Assembly (NCBI RefSeq): GCF_036116635.1
Contig: NZ_CP107995.1
Location: 3,038,001 to 3,102,000, forward strand
From: Amycolatopsis sp. NBC_00345
GTDB lineage: Bacteria > Actinomycetota > Actinomycetes > Mycobacteriales > Pseudonocardiaceae
Direction: 5' to 3'
Length of the DNA stretch: 64,000 nucleotides
The stretch's first letter is position 1; the number at the start of each line of letters is the position of its first letter. Made by a program: the position numbers and the translations under genes. Shown one piece after another: positions 1 to 8,442 of the stretch. Below the pieces are notes generated by a model. That model saw only the letters and a program-made list of their open reading frames with translations, was not told the DNA's origin and did no database searches.

Positions 1-97
1 GCAACCACTTCTGCTCCGCGGTGAGCCCGGCGCGGACGTCGGCGCGCAGCTCGCCGGTCACGTCGCTGCGATGGCTCTCCAGGTCGGCCTCGGTCAT
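1..97 (-). CDS. egtD: EgtD, histidine N-alpha-methyltransferase (N-terminal fragment)
   Basis: Only the first 32 codons lie in the window, beginning MTEADLESHRSDV and running off the left edge. EgtD trimethylates histidine to hercynine with S-adenosylmethionine, the first committed intermediate of ergothioneine synthesis. The call rests mainly on position: its ATG overlaps the egtC stop by one base (TGATG), so it is the last gene of the egtABCD operon. The methyltransferase domain is outside the window and cannot be checked. Confidence 0.85.
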   Translation of the reverse strand, partial: MTEADLESHRSDVTGELRADVRAGLTAEQKWL

Positions 98-858
98 CAG
101 GGGGTACTCCGATCGAAAGTCAGGGGGAACAGTTCGGCGCCGTCCGCGGTGACCCGCACGGCGTGGCGGTCCGGGACGGCGGTCCAGCCCGGGTCCGGGT
201 CGCACGGCTCCGACGCCAGCACCACCCCGCCGGGGGTGCGGAGCATCGACAGCGCGTGCGTCCACGTGGTCCCGACGAGCGTTTCGCCGTCGGTGAGCAG
301 GAAGTTCAGCCGCGAGCCCGGCGCGGCCGCTTCGACCTCGCCGACGAGCGCGGTCACGGCGGCCAGCGGGTCCTGCCCCGCGTGCAGCCGCTCCCGCAGC
401 AACGCCCACAGCAGGGCCGAGTCCGTCGGCGCCTCCAGCGTGAGCAGCTCGGTGACGTCGAGCCCCGTGGCGAGCCCGGCCATCGAGCCGGGCCAGCCGC
501 GGACGACGCCGTTGTGGCTGAACAGCCACCGGCCGGAGACGAAGGGCGCGGCCGCCGCCTCGGTGACCGGCATCCCGGTGGTGCCGTTGCGGGCCGCGGC
601 GACGAACGCCGTGGTCCGCGCCGAGGCGGCCAGCGCCGGCAGCGCCTGATCCGTCCACAGTGGAGCCTGGCGCCGGTAGCGCAAGGGCTCCGCACCCGGT
701 TCCGGGTACCAGCCGAGGCCGAAGCCGTCGGCGTTGACCGACCCGCCGCCGCGCATGTCCCGCGGCGCGTAGGACTGCACGAGCAGCGCGTGCGGGGCGG
801 CGAACATCAGCTCGGCGGGCGACGTGGGCGCGCCGAGGTAAGCGAGGTGCCGGCACAT
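97..858 (-). CDS. egtC: EgtC, gamma-glutamyl hercynylcysteine S-oxide hydrolase
   Basis: A 253-residue class II glutamine amidotransferase-fold enzyme. In ergothioneine synthesis it removes glutamate from gamma-glutamyl-hercynylcysteine sulfoxide. The chosen start gives MCRHLAYLG, which places the Ntn nucleophile Cys at residue 2; longer upstream reading would bury it. An RNGTTGMP-type loop and FSHNGVVRGWP follow, as expected for the amidohydrolase fold. It starts 5 nt after the egtB stop and its own stop overlaps egtD, so it is translated as part of the operon. Confidence 0.93.
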   Translation of the reverse strand: MCRHLAYLGAPTSPAELMFAAPHALLVQSYAPRDMRGGGSVNADGFGLGWYPEPGAEPLRYRRQAPLWTDQALPALAASARTTAFVAAARNGTTGMPVTEAAAAPFVSGRWLFSHNGVVRGWPGSMAGLATGLDVTELLTLEAPTDSALLWALLRERLHAGQDPLAAVTALVGEVEAAAPGSRLNFLLTDGETLVGTTWTHALSMLRTPGGVVLASEPCDPDPGWTAVPDRHAVRVTADGAELFPLTFDRSTP

Positions 859-863
859 GCCGC

Positions 864-2213
864 CTACGTCACCTCGCCGGGACGCGGGTCGCGGGCGCAG
901 CGGAAGCCGGCGAAGATCTGCCGCCGGATCGGGTAGTCCCAGTTGCGGAACGTGCCCCGGATCGCCGCCGGGTCGGTGCCGAACGAGCCGCCGCGCAGCA
1001 CCTTGTACTCCGGCCCGAAGAACACCTCCGAGTACTCCCGGTACGGGAACGCCGAGAACCCCGGATAGCCGTAGAAGCCCGTGCTCGTCCACTCCCAGAC
1101 GTCACCGATCAGCTGGTGCACGCCCAGCGGCGACGCGCCGGCCGGGTACGCGCCCGCCGCGGCCGGGCGCAGGTGGCGCTGGCCGAGGTTGGCGTGCTCG
1201 GCCGTGGGCTCCTCGTCACCCCACGGGAACCGGCGGGACCGGCCGGACGCCGGGTCGTGCCGGGCCGCCTTCTCCCACTCGGGCTCGGTGGGCAGCCGCT
1301 TGCCCGCCCACCGCGCGTACGCCTCGGCCTCGTGGAACGACACGTGCACCACGGGCTCGTCGGACGGCACCGGCTCGTGCACGCCGAACCGGGTCCGCCA
1401 CCAGCCGCCCGGCTCGCGCCGCCAGAACCGCGGCGCGGTGATGTCGTGGTCCTTCAGATAGGCCCAGCCGTCCTCGCTCCAGAACCGCCGGTCCTGGTAA
1501 CCACCGGAATCGAGGAACTCGACGTACGCGCCGCAGGTGACCAGCGCGGTGTCGAGGACAAACGCCGGCACGTCGACCTCGTGCGCCGGGCGCTCGTTGT
1601 CCAGCGCCCACGGCTCGGCCGTGGTGCCCATGGTGAACCGGCCGCCGGGGATCAGGACCTCGGCGGGCAGCCGGGCCATGGGCGGGCGCGGCGGCTCCGG
1701 CGCGTGCAGCACCGGCTCGCCCCGGCGCAGCTGGTGGGTGGCCAGCATGGTCTCGTCGTGCTGCTGCTCGTGCTGGGTGATCATGCCGAAGGCGAACGCG
1801 CTTTCGGTGAGCCTGCTGCCTTCCAGCGGCGCCTTCTCCAGCACGTCGAACGCCTTCTCGCGGACCTCCCGCACGTAGGCGCGGGCCTCGGCCGGCCCGA
1901 GCAGCGGCAGGGACGGCCGGTCGGCGCGCGCGTGCTGGAACGCGTCGTACAGGTCGTCGATCTCCGGGCGCAGCGGCTCCCGGCCGCCGACGTCGCGGAC
2001 CAGCCACAGCTCTTCCTGGCTGCCGATGTGCGCGAGGTCCCAGACCAGCGGCGACATCAGCTTCGAGTGCTGCCGCACGAGGTCTTCGTCGTCGACCGCG
2101 TCGGTGAGGGCGATACTGCGGGCCCTGGCCCGGGTGAGGGCCTCGGCCGCGTGCGCCCGCAGGTCCTGCGGGCTCAGTTCGAGCAGCGGGTTGTGCTCCG
2201 GGGTGACACTCAT
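864..2213 (-). CDS. egtB: EgtB, hercynine oxygenase (sulfoxide synthase)
   Basis: 449 residues. Non-haem iron enzyme that joins gamma-glutamylcysteine to hercynine with O2, forming the C-S bond and sulfoxide. The N-terminal DinB-like domain carries the three iron-ligand histidines of the family (about H62 in DLAHIG, H148 and H152 in QHEQQHDET). The C-terminal half is a formylglycine-generating-enzyme/sulfatase-modifying fold starting near EVLIPGGRFTMG and ending GGSFGTDP...FRCARDP. The ATG at 2213 was chosen because it overlaps the egtA stop as ATGA and gives the usual family length. The use of gamma-glutamylcysteine follows from the presence of egtA and egtC. Confidence 0.95.
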   Translation of the reverse strand: MSVTPEHNPLLELSPQDLRAHAAEALTRARARSIALTDAVDDEDLVRQHSKLMSPLVWDLAHIGSQEELWLVRDVGGREPLRPEIDDLYDAFQHARADRPSLPLLGPAEARAYVREVREKAFDVLEKAPLEGSRLTESAFAFGMITQHEQQHDETMLATHQLRRGEPVLHAPEPPRPPMARLPAEVLIPGGRFTMGTTAEPWALDNERPAHEVDVPAFVLDTALVTCGAYVEFLDSGGYQDRRFWSEDGWAYLKDHDITAPRFWRREPGGWWRTRFGVHEPVPSDEPVVHVSFHEAEAYARWAGKRLPTEPEWEKAARHDPASGRSRRFPWGDEEPTAEHANLGQRHLRPAAAGAYPAGASPLGVHQLIGDVWEWTSTGFYGYPGFSAFPYREYSEVFFGPEYKVLRGGSFGTDPAAIRGTFRNWDYPIRRQIFAGFRCARDPRPGEVT

Positions 2214-3472
2214 CGTTCCTGACTCCTGGATCCGTTCACGCGTGCGCGCACGCTCCCGGTGATCTCCGTGATGGTCTCGTCGGGCAGGCCGGTGGTGCCC
2301 AGCTCGGCGATCCCGAGCTCGGCCAGCTCCCGCGCGACGGCGGCGAGGCCGGCGTCGGCCAGTCCCAGCCGGGCCGCGTCGGCCCAGCGCCCCGCCACCG
2401 GCGCGCACAGCTCCACTACCCGGTCCACTGTGGACGGACGGGCGAACAGGGCCGTGACGAGCGCGACGGGGGGCAGCCACTCGCCGGGCGGCTGGGCGTC
2501 GAGGTACCGGATCTCCAGGTACCCCTGCGGCCGCACCGGCGTGAACATCGTGGTGAGGTGGTAGTCGAGGTCCTCGGCCGTCGGGCGGCGCAGCATCCCG
2601 GCCGCGCCGCGGCCGCCGATCCAGTCCGCGAAGGTGAGGCCCTCCGGCGCGTCCCACGGCCGTTCGCCGCGGGGCAGCACCATCAGCGGGGTGTCCATCA
2701 TCCGCCGCGCCCACTCCGCCGCCGGGTCCGGCCCCGGCTCGGCCGAGACGGTGCGCACCGGCTCGGTTCCGAGCACGGCGAGCCAGCGCGCGGACGCGTG
2801 GCCGGTGTCCCGGCCGGCGTGCACGGCGGAGTTGGCGAAGGTGGCGAGCAGCGGCGGGCCCATCGAGTGGGCCGCCGCCCAGCGGGCCGCGTACTGGTCG
2901 GCCTCACCGGCGTCGACGCAGATCTGCAGGCCCGCGGTGCTGCACATCATGGTGATGCCGCCCTCGCCCAGCGGAGCGAACCGCCGCTCCATGGCCGCGT
3001 ACCGCGGGGTGCGCAGCGCGCGCCGCGGCGGCCGGTGGGCGTCGATCGCCGACTCGCCGAGCACGAGGCCGTGCCGGGCGAGGAGGGTGATGAGGGAGGA
3101 CAGATCGGCCGAGACGACTGCGTGCAGCTCGCGCAGTGAGGCCTGGGGAAGGGTGGAGATCTCCACCTGGCAGCCGGGCTCGAGGCTCAGGAGCGAACCG
3201 GCCGGGAGCGGGGCCGCGGGACTGTCGGGGCGCAACGTCCGCGGGGTGTGCGGGCCGAGCGCCGTGGCCAGGAGGTCGGGGTCGAGGGGGCGGGCCGGGT
3301 CCCCGGTGTGGTGCACCGTGAACTCCAGTTCCACGCCGAGCAGTCTCGGTGGGCCGTGTTTGAAACACACCGAGGCGACGTACGCCTCCCCCGCCGCGCG
3401 GTCCGAAAGGACCCGCGCGGTCAGGTTCGACGCACTCCCGGATTTCTCCGGAAAATCGTGCACCGTAGTCAT
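2210..3472 (-). CDS. egtA: EgtA, glutamate-cysteine ligase
   Basis: 420 residues. ATP-dependent ligase of the GCS2 type that makes gamma-glutamylcysteine, the sulfur donor for EgtB. Visible family landmarks are LGVELEFTVHH near residue 45, the substrate-loop CQVEISTLP and the C-terminal GYLEIRYLDAQP. First gene of the operon; its stop overlaps the egtB start. The 178 bp between its start and the LysR gene must hold the operon promoter; no clear operator is visible there. A LysR gene lies directly upstream in the same orientation, but a regulatory link is not shown by the sequence. Confidence 0.93.
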   Translation of the reverse strand: MTTVHDFPEKSGSASNLTARVLSDRAAGEAYVASVCFKHGPPRLLGVELEFTVHHTGDPARPLDPDLLATALGPHTPRTLRPDSPAAPLPAGSLLSLEPGCQVEISTLPQASLRELHAVVSADLSSLITLLARHGLVLGESAIDAHRPPRRALRTPRYAAMERRFAPLGEGGITMMCSTAGLQICVDAGEADQYAARWAAAHSMGPPLLATFANSAVHAGRDTGHASARWLAVLGTEPVRTVSAEPGPDPAAEWARRMMDTPLMVLPRGERPWDAPEGLTFADWIGGRGAAGMLRRPTAEDLDYHLTTMFTPVRPQGYLEIRYLDAQPPGEWLPPVALVTALFARPSTVDRVVELCAPVAGRWADAARLGLADAGLAAVARELAELGIAELGTTGLPDETITEITGSVRARVNGSRSQER

Positions 3473-3650
3473 CGATCGCCGTCCATTGAAGGGGGTCCGC
3501 GGGGTGGGACCACTTGTCTTCGGACGCTACACGCGGGGTCCGACAAAAACAGCGCCGCGAAGCCGCCGCGAGGATCCATAAGGAGCTCGTAATGCGCTCT
3601 TGGCCTGGCATTTCACCGCGCCGGACGGACTCGCTGCGCCAACCGGATGA

Positions 3651-4577
3651 TCAGGGCAGCGCGGGCTCCGTGCCCAGCCCCAGCTCGGCCGCGGCGGCCT
3701 GCACGGCGCCGATCACCAGGTGCAGCGACGGCCGCCGGATCTCGGTGCGGCGGTAGGCGATCGAGACGGTGCGCAGCAGCGGCGTGGTCAGCGTCACGAC
3801 GTCGATCCCGGGCGGGCGCAGCAGGCGCAGGCCGAGGTCCGAGACGAGCGTGACGCCCAGCCCGGCGCCGACCATCGCCATCGCCGTCGACTGCTCCTCC
3901 ACCTCGTGGTTGATCTTGGGCGAGAACCCGTGCCGCTGACACGCCATCCGCATCGCGCGGCCGAAGTGCGACTTCGGGCTGGCCAGGATCCACGGGTGCT
4001 CGGCCAGCTCGTCCAGCGACGCGGTCCCGGCCGGCACCGCGCCCGCGGGCACCGCCGCGTGCAGCCGCTCCACCGCCACGACCGCGCGCTCGAGCCCGGC
4101 GTCCCACTGCATCGGGGCGTCGGAGTAGTCGATCACGAACGACAGGTCCAGCGTGCCGTCGCGGACCGCCTCGGCGGTGTCCTCGGGGGCGAGCTCCCGC
4201 GTGCGGACCTGGATGCCCGGGTACTCGGCGGCGAGCGCGGTCAGCGCCGTCGGCAGCAGCCCGGACGCCACCGACGCCCACACCCCGGCGGTCAGCCGCA
4301 CGGACATCGTGCCCTGCGCCTCTTCCAAGGCGAGCGTCGCGCGCTCGACCGACCCCAGTATCTCCTCGGCGTGCTCGGTGAGCAGCACGCCGAGCTCGGT
4401 GAGCTGGACCCGGCGGCCGAGCCGCTCGAACAGCTTCGCGCCCACGTCCCGTTCCAGCTGCGCAAGCTGCTGCGATACCGCCGAAGCGGTGTAGTGCAGG
4501 GACACCGCGGCCGCCGTCACCGTGCCCCGGCGGTGCAGCTCGCGGAGCATCCGCAAGCGGTGCAACGAAAGCTCCAT
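3651..4577 (-). CDS. LysR-family transcriptional regulator
   Basis: 308 residues. Winged helix-turn-helix at residues 1-60 (LHRLRMLRELHRRGTVTAAA, then SAVSQQLAQLERDVGAKLFE), followed by a periplasmic-binding-like effector domain (RLTAGVWASVASGLLPTAL...). Divergent from the amino-acid dehydrogenase gene with about 120 bp between them, the standard arrangement for LysR control of a divergent target. In that gap TTCGT is repeated 10 bp apart (4596-4600 and 4606-4610), a possible part of the binding site. Effector unknown; amino-acid or branched-chain metabolism is inferred only from the neighbour. Confidence 0.9.
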   Translation of the reverse strand: MELSLHRLRMLRELHRRGTVTAAAVSLHYTASAVSQQLAQLERDVGAKLFERLGRRVQLTELGVLLTEHAEEILGSVERATLALEEAQGTMSVRLTAGVWASVASGLLPTALTALAAEYPGIQVRTRELAPEDTAEAVRDGTLDLSFVIDYSDAPMQWDAGLERAVVAVERLHAAVPAGAVPAGTASLDELAEHPWILASPKSHFGRAMRMACQRHGFSPKINHEVEEQSTAMAMVGAGLGVTLVSDLGLRLLRPPGIDVVTLTTPLLRTVSIAYRRTEIRRPSLHLVIGAVQAAAAELGLGTEPALP

Positions 4578-4697
4578 GCAGCAACCCTAAACAACTTCGT
4601 GCAATTTCGTTAAATAGACGCGGGACCACTTGCACGCGCACCCTCGGGGGTGGCGGCCGTGACGGGCCGCCCCGAACTCTTGGAGGTGAGTGGCCTG

Positions 4698-5897
4698 ATG
4701 ATCCCGCAGAGCGCTGAACCGCTGATGAGGCTCACGTGGACCGATCCCGTGACCGGCGCGCACGGATACCTCGTCGTGCACAGCCTGGTCTCCGGCGTCG
4801 CCACCGGCGGCACGCGGATGCGGGCGGGCTGCACCATGGGCGAGGTCGAGGACCTCGCCCGCGGCATGGCCAACAAGACGGCCACGTTCAACCTCCCCGT
4901 CGGCGGCGCCAAGGGCGGCGTCGACTTCGACCCCAAGGACCCGCGCGCGTTCGGCGTGCTCACGCGGTTCTGCGAGTTCCTGCGCCCGTGGCTGGACTCG
5001 CGCTGGGTGACCGCCGAAGACCTCGGCGTGCCGCAGCACCTGATCGACTCCGTCTTCGAGAAGCTCGGCCTGGAGCAGTCGTACCACGCCGCGATCGGCC
5101 GTTCGGCGGACCCGGCGCGCACCCTGCGCCGCGTCCAGGCCGGGCTCAACGCGCCGGTGCCCGGCGGGCTGCTGCTCGGCGACGTCATCGGCGGCTACGG
5201 CGTCGCGCAGGCCTGCCTCGGCGCGGCCAGTGCCTGGGGCTGGACGGCGCCGGAGACCACCGTCGCGATCCAGGGCATCGGCACCATGGGCGGCGGGGCC
5301 GCCTGGTACCTGCACGAGGCGGGCGTGAAGGTCGTCGCCGTCGCGGACGCCGCCGGCACGCTGTACGACCCCGAAGGCCTCGACGTCCCGGCGCTGCTCG
5401 AACTGCGCGACCGGTTCGGCGAGGTGGACCGGTCGCAGCTGCCCGAGGGCGTGCGGACGCTGCCGCGTGAAGCCGTCGTTTCCACCGACTGCGACATCCT
5501 CGTGCCGGCCGCGATCTCGTACGCGCTGCGCGTGGACAACGAGAACCTGGTGAAGGCGAAGGTCGTCGTCGAAGCGGCCAACGCCGCCACGACGCCGGAG
5601 GCCGAGGCGTCGCTGTCGGCGCGCGGGGTCGCGGTGATCCCGGACTTCGTCGCGAACGCGGGCGCCGCCGCGTGGGCCTGGTGGCTGCTGCTCGGCGAGG
5701 TGGGCGCCGACCCGGCCGACTCGTTCCTGCGGCTGCGCACCGAAATGCAGGCGAAGGTGGCGCTGCTGCTGGCCGAGTGGAACCTCGACCGGGTGCCGCC
5801 GCGCGTCACCGGGATGCGCCTGGCCGAGACGACGCGGGCGGCGCGGACCGAGGAAGCGCTGGCGGAAGAGGGCGCGCCGGCGCTGCTGATCCCCTGA
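4698..5897 (+). CDS. Glu/Leu/Phe/Val dehydrogenase family protein
   Basis: 399 residues from the ATG at 4698, which has GGAGG 11 nt upstream; a GTG at 4650 would add 16 residues but lacks a comparable site. NAD(P)-dependent oxidative deamination of an amino acid is the family reaction. The dimerisation/catalytic domain contains GGTRMRAGCT and the lysine-rich segment MANKTATFNLPVGGAKGG. A Rossmann domain follows with a glycine-rich IQGIGTMGG loop (the family is usually GxGxxG). Substrate cannot be fixed: length and style suit the short valine/leucine/phenylalanine type better than hexameric glutamate dehydrogenase. Divergent LysR gene upstream; a strong hairpin follows the stop. Confidence 0.88.
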   Translation: MIPQSAEPLMRLTWTDPVTGAHGYLVVHSLVSGVATGGTRMRAGCTMGEVEDLARGMANKTATFNLPVGGAKGGVDFDPKDPRAFGVLTRFCEFLRPWLDSRWVTAEDLGVPQHLIDSVFEKLGLEQSYHAAIGRSADPARTLRRVQAGLNAPVPGGLLLGDVIGGYGVAQACLGAASAWGWTAPETTVAIQGIGTMGGGAAWYLHEAGVKVVAVADAAGTLYDPEGLDVPALLELRDRFGEVDRSQLPEGVRTLPREAVVSTDCDILVPAAISYALRVDNENLVKAKVVVEAANAATTPEAEASLSARGVAVIPDFVANAGAAAWAWWLLLGEVGADPADSFLRLRTEMQAKVALLLAEWNLDRVPPRVTGMRLAETTRAARTEEALAEEGAPALLIP

Positions 5898-5908
5898 GGG
5901 CGGGAGGT

Positions 5909-5942
5909 CGTGCGGTGCCCCGGAGCGCCGGGGCACCGCACG
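5909..5942. terminator. GC-rich hairpin between convergent genes
   Basis: Perfect 15-bp arms (5909-5923 and 5928-5942) around a 4-nt loop, placed 12 bp after the dehydrogenase stop and 16 bp from the stop of the convergent membrane protein gene. There is no U-tract on either strand, so it is a strong stem acting as a bidirectional transcript end by inference from its position. Confidence 0.7.
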
Positions 5943-5957
5943 CGGCCGTCCCTTCCG

Positions 5958-6329
5958 TCAGTGGACGGGAGGACCGGTGTAGCGGGCCCGCCCGAAGCCG
6001 AGGATCAGGTAACCGATGACGGAGAACAGGAACAGCCCGAAGAACCCGAAGACCCCGCCCTTGCCGAACGCCTTCGCGACGTCGAGCGAGACGATGATCG
6101 CGACGACCAGGTTGACCAGCGGGATCAGCAGCAGGATCAGCCACCACCCGGAGCGCCCGGCGATCTTCAGCAGGACGTAGACGTTGTAGATCGGGATGAT
6201 CGCCGCCCAGCCCGGCCGTCCGGCCTTGGTGAACACCCGCCACAGCGCGATGATCACGAGCACCGTGAAGACCAGCCCCGAGCCGCCCCACCCCAGGCTG
6301 AAGACGGACGTCGAACTGTCGTTGTTCAT
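5958..6329 (-). CDS. DUF5684-type small membrane protein
   Basis: 123 residues with about three hydrophobic segments (residues 18-32, 60-80 and 92-112) separated by short basic loops. The motif AGRPGWAAIIPIYNVYVLLKI is typical of the DUF5684 family of actinobacterial membrane proteins, recognised from memory. Function unknown. Convergent with the amino-acid dehydrogenase gene; the next gene upstream on the same strand is the iminopeptidase, 66 bp away. Confidence 0.75.
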   Translation of the reverse strand: MNNDSSTSVFSLGWGGSGLVFTVLVIIALWRVFTKAGRPGWAAIIPIYNVYVLLKIAGRSGWWLILLLIPLVNLVVAIIVSLDVAKAFGKGGVFGFFGLFLFSVIGYLILGFGRARYTGPPVH

Positions 6330-6395
6330 GGAGCGGGTGTCCTTCCGAGAGCGGCAGCTTGGCGGGTGACCCTAGCGTCGGCCGGAAGGGTGCGG

Positions 6396-7346
6396 CTAAC
6401 CGGCCGCGAACCGGTCGGTCGCCCCGACGAGCACCTCCCGCATGCCGTCCGTCGACGTGGTGTGCCCGGAGTCGCCGACCAGCACCAGCTCGGCGTCCGG
6501 GTACGCCCGCTCCAGCAGCCACGGCGTGCCGGTGAGGCTGCCGAGGTCGAGCAGTCCCTGGGCCAGCACGGCGGGAATCCCGGTGAGCTTCCCGGCGTCG
6601 CGCAGGACGGCGCCGTCCTCCAGGAAGCAGCCGTTCGAGAAGTAATGCGTGACGAGGCGCGCGAAGGCGAGCCGGTGGGCCCGGTCGTCGAACCGCGGCG
6701 ACGCCGGCACCCCCGGCAGCATCGCGTCCTCCCACTCGCACCAGGCGCGCGCGGCGCGATCGTGGACGGCGGGATCGGGGTCCATCAGCAGGCGGTGGTA
6801 GGCCGCCGCGAGGTCGCCGTCGCGCTCCGCTTCCGGGACCCCGTCACGGAACCGCGCGAACTCCGCCGGGAACATCCCGCCGAGTCCGCGGGTGAGCAGG
6901 TCGATCTCCCGGTGCCGGTCGGTGGCCAGGCCCATCAGGACCAGCTCGGTGACGCGCTCCGGATGCCGCTCGGCGTAGGTCAGCGACAGCACCGAGCCCC
7001 ACGAGCCGCCGAAGAGCAGCCACCGCTCGATGCCGAGGGTCGTGCGCAGCAGTTCCATGTCGGCCAGCAGGTGCCCGGCGGTGTTGGCCGAGAGGTCCGC
7101 GACGGGCTCGCCGGCGTGGGGCGTGCTGCGCCCGCAGCCCCGCTGGTCGAACAGCACCACGCGGTACCGGTCCGGGTCGAAGTAGCGGCGCAGGCCCGTC
7201 GAACAGCCGGAGCCGGGGCCGCCGTGCACCACCAGCGCGGGCTTGCCCGCCGGGTTACCACAGGCCTCCCAGTAGACGGAGTGGCCGTCGCCGACGTCGA
7301 GTTTTCCGTGGTCGTACGGTTCGAGCTCGGGGTAGAGGCCGGGCAC
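6396..7346 (-). CDS. pip: Proline iminopeptidase (alpha/beta hydrolase)
   Basis: 316 residues; cytoplasmic serine peptidase releasing N-terminal proline. Family landmarks: oxyanion loop VVHGGPGSGC, DQRGCGRS, nucleophile elbow GGSWGS, and the C-terminal acid/histidine region ending VLVGDSGHTT. The length matches the family. The start is a GTG at 7346 with AAGGA upstream. A palindrome (7382-7403) sits 36 bp upstream and probably overlaps the promoter. Confidence 0.92.
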   Translation of the reverse strand: MPGLYPELEPYDHGKLDVGDGHSVYWEACGNPAGKPALVVHGGPGSGCSTGLRRYFDPDRYRVVLFDQRGCGRSTPHAGEPVADLSANTAGHLLADMELLRTTLGIERWLLFGGSWGSVLSLTYAERHPERVTELVLMGLATDRHREIDLLTRGLGGMFPAEFARFRDGVPEAERDGDLAAAYHRLLMDPDPAVHDRAARAWCEWEDAMLPGVPASPRFDDRAHRLAFARLVTHYFSNGCFLEDGAVLRDAGKLTGIPAVLAQGLLDLGSLTGTPWLLERAYPDAELVLVGDSGHTTSTDGMREVLVGATDRFAAG

Positions 7347-7381
7347 GGCGGTGTCCTTCCGGTCGAGTCATGACAGTGCCG

Positions 7382-7403
7382 TTATATTAGCGCTGTTATA
7401 ACT
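7382..7403. promoter_or_regulatory. Palindromic operator candidate upstream of pip
   Basis: GTTATA and its exact complement TATAAC flank an AT/GC-mixed core with an internal AGCGCT palindrome. It is strikingly AT-rich for this genome. It also supplies -10-like hexamers on the minus strand, so a repressor bound here would block pip transcription. A second short palindrome (GTCATGAC, 7368-7375) lies between it and the gene. No cognate regulator gene is adjacent. Confidence 0.5.
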
Positions 7404-7430
7404 CGCCGGGTTCGAATTACCGGGGAATCG

Positions 7431-7655
7431 TCAGTGCCCGGCCGGCGGGCTGCTCTCTTTGCCGGCGACCAGTTCGGCCAGCCGGTCCAGGCCGTCGACG
7501 GCCTCGCGCAGCTCGCTCGCGGAGGCGGCGATGCCACTGAGATCGCCGCTGCGCTGCGCCTCGGCGAGCTGAACGGCGACCTTGTTCACTTCGAAGATCG
7601 ACAGGTTGAGCAGGGCGGCTGGCTGGGAACTCTCGGCGGCGTCCACGCCGAGCAC
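7431..7655 (-). CDS. Small acidic helical protein, function unknown
   Basis: 74 residues, rich in Ala, Leu, Glu and Ser, probably two amphipathic helices (SIFEVNKVAVQLAEAQRSGD and SASELREAVDGLDRLAELV). GTG start at 7655 with AAAAGG 5 nt upstream. It follows the espG-like gene after 31 nt on the same strand, so it looks like the last gene of the type VII accessory operon. I do not recognise a family; a WXG-like helical partner is possible but the motif is absent. Confidence 0.6.
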   Translation of the reverse strand: MLGVDAAESSQPAALLNLSIFEVNKVAVQLAEAQRSGDLSGIAASASELREAVDGLDRLAELVAGKESSPPAGH

Positions 7656-7686
7656 TCTAGCCTTTTCCGCGGTGGGCGCAGGATGC

Positions 7687-8439
7687 TCAGCCGGGCAGGT
7701 CGGCGGCCAGCTCCCGCAGCACGCGGCACAGCTCCGCCGGACCGGCCGGGCCGATGTGGATCACCGCGTCGGCGCCCTCGCCGGCGGTGTAGCTCAGGTA
7801 GCGGCCCCAGTCCGTGTCGGCGTAGTGCAACGGCTCCTCCAGCTGGACGTGCCGGCCGACCTCGTCGCGACGGCCGGCGTACAGCTCGCCGCTGCCGTGG
7901 ACCGGCCGCTGCACGAGGCTGACGACGTCGGCCAGCGCCGGGTCCAGCGGGTACGCGTCCTCGCCGCGGCGGGCGGCCTCGTCGAGGTCGGAAACCCTTA
8001 CCGTGCGCGGGTTCCCGCCGCCCGCGGCCACGGCGGGGAGCTGCTCGACGAGCGTCTCCACCAGCCGTTGCCGGTCGATCTCCTGGACGCCGACGTGCTC
8101 GCCGTCGGACACCGCGAGCACCGCCTGCAGCCCGCTCGACGCGGCGAGGACCCCGTAGGTCGTGTCGCCGACACCGACCCAGCCGTAGTACTCCAGCGAC
8201 GGCTTGACGAGCAGCGGCAGCCAGTCGAGGAAGTCGACGGTGGAGCGGCCCCGGCCGTCGACGAGCCCGGCCACCGCCAGCGCGTCGTCGACGCGTTTGG
8301 CCGCCTCGTCACGATCGGTGTCCGACAGCCAGACCGGCTCCGGGCGCAGGGTCACGTGCAGCCGGCCGACCTGCTCACGCTCGGCGAGCGCCGCCAGCGC
8401 TTCGATCGGAACGTCGACCCGTCCCGCCACCGCGGTCAC
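7687..8439 (-). CDS. EspG-family ESX secretion chaperone
   Basis: 250 residues with the layout of EspG proteins: an N-terminal helical/beta start (VDVPIEALAALAEREQVGRLH), LEYYGWV in the first third and YAGRRDEVGRHVQL near the C-terminus. EspG chaperones bind the tip of PPE-type substrates and keep them soluble for ESX export. It lies 3 nt after the PPE-like gene stop on the same strand, which fits a chaperone/substrate pair. Confidence 0.82.
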   Translation of the reverse strand: MTAVAGRVDVPIEALAALAEREQVGRLHVTLRPEPVWLSDTDRDEAAKRVDDALAVAGLVDGRGRSTVDFLDWLPLLVKPSLEYYGWVGVGDTTYGVLAASSGLQAVLAVSDGEHVGVQEIDRQRLVETLVEQLPAVAAGGGNPRTVRVSDLDEAARRGEDAYPLDPALADVVSLVQRPVHGSGELYAGRRDEVGRHVQLEEPLHYADTDWGRYLSYTAGEGADAVIHIGPAGPAELCRVLRELAADLPG

Positions 8440-8442
8440 CGC

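Noticed and set aside
3591..3756. Short plus-strand ORF with an excellent AAGGAG site before ATG (MRSWPGISPRR...)
   Set aside because: It runs antisense into the 3' end of the LysR gene and its amino-acid composition is that of a shadow frame; only the ribosome-site match supports it.
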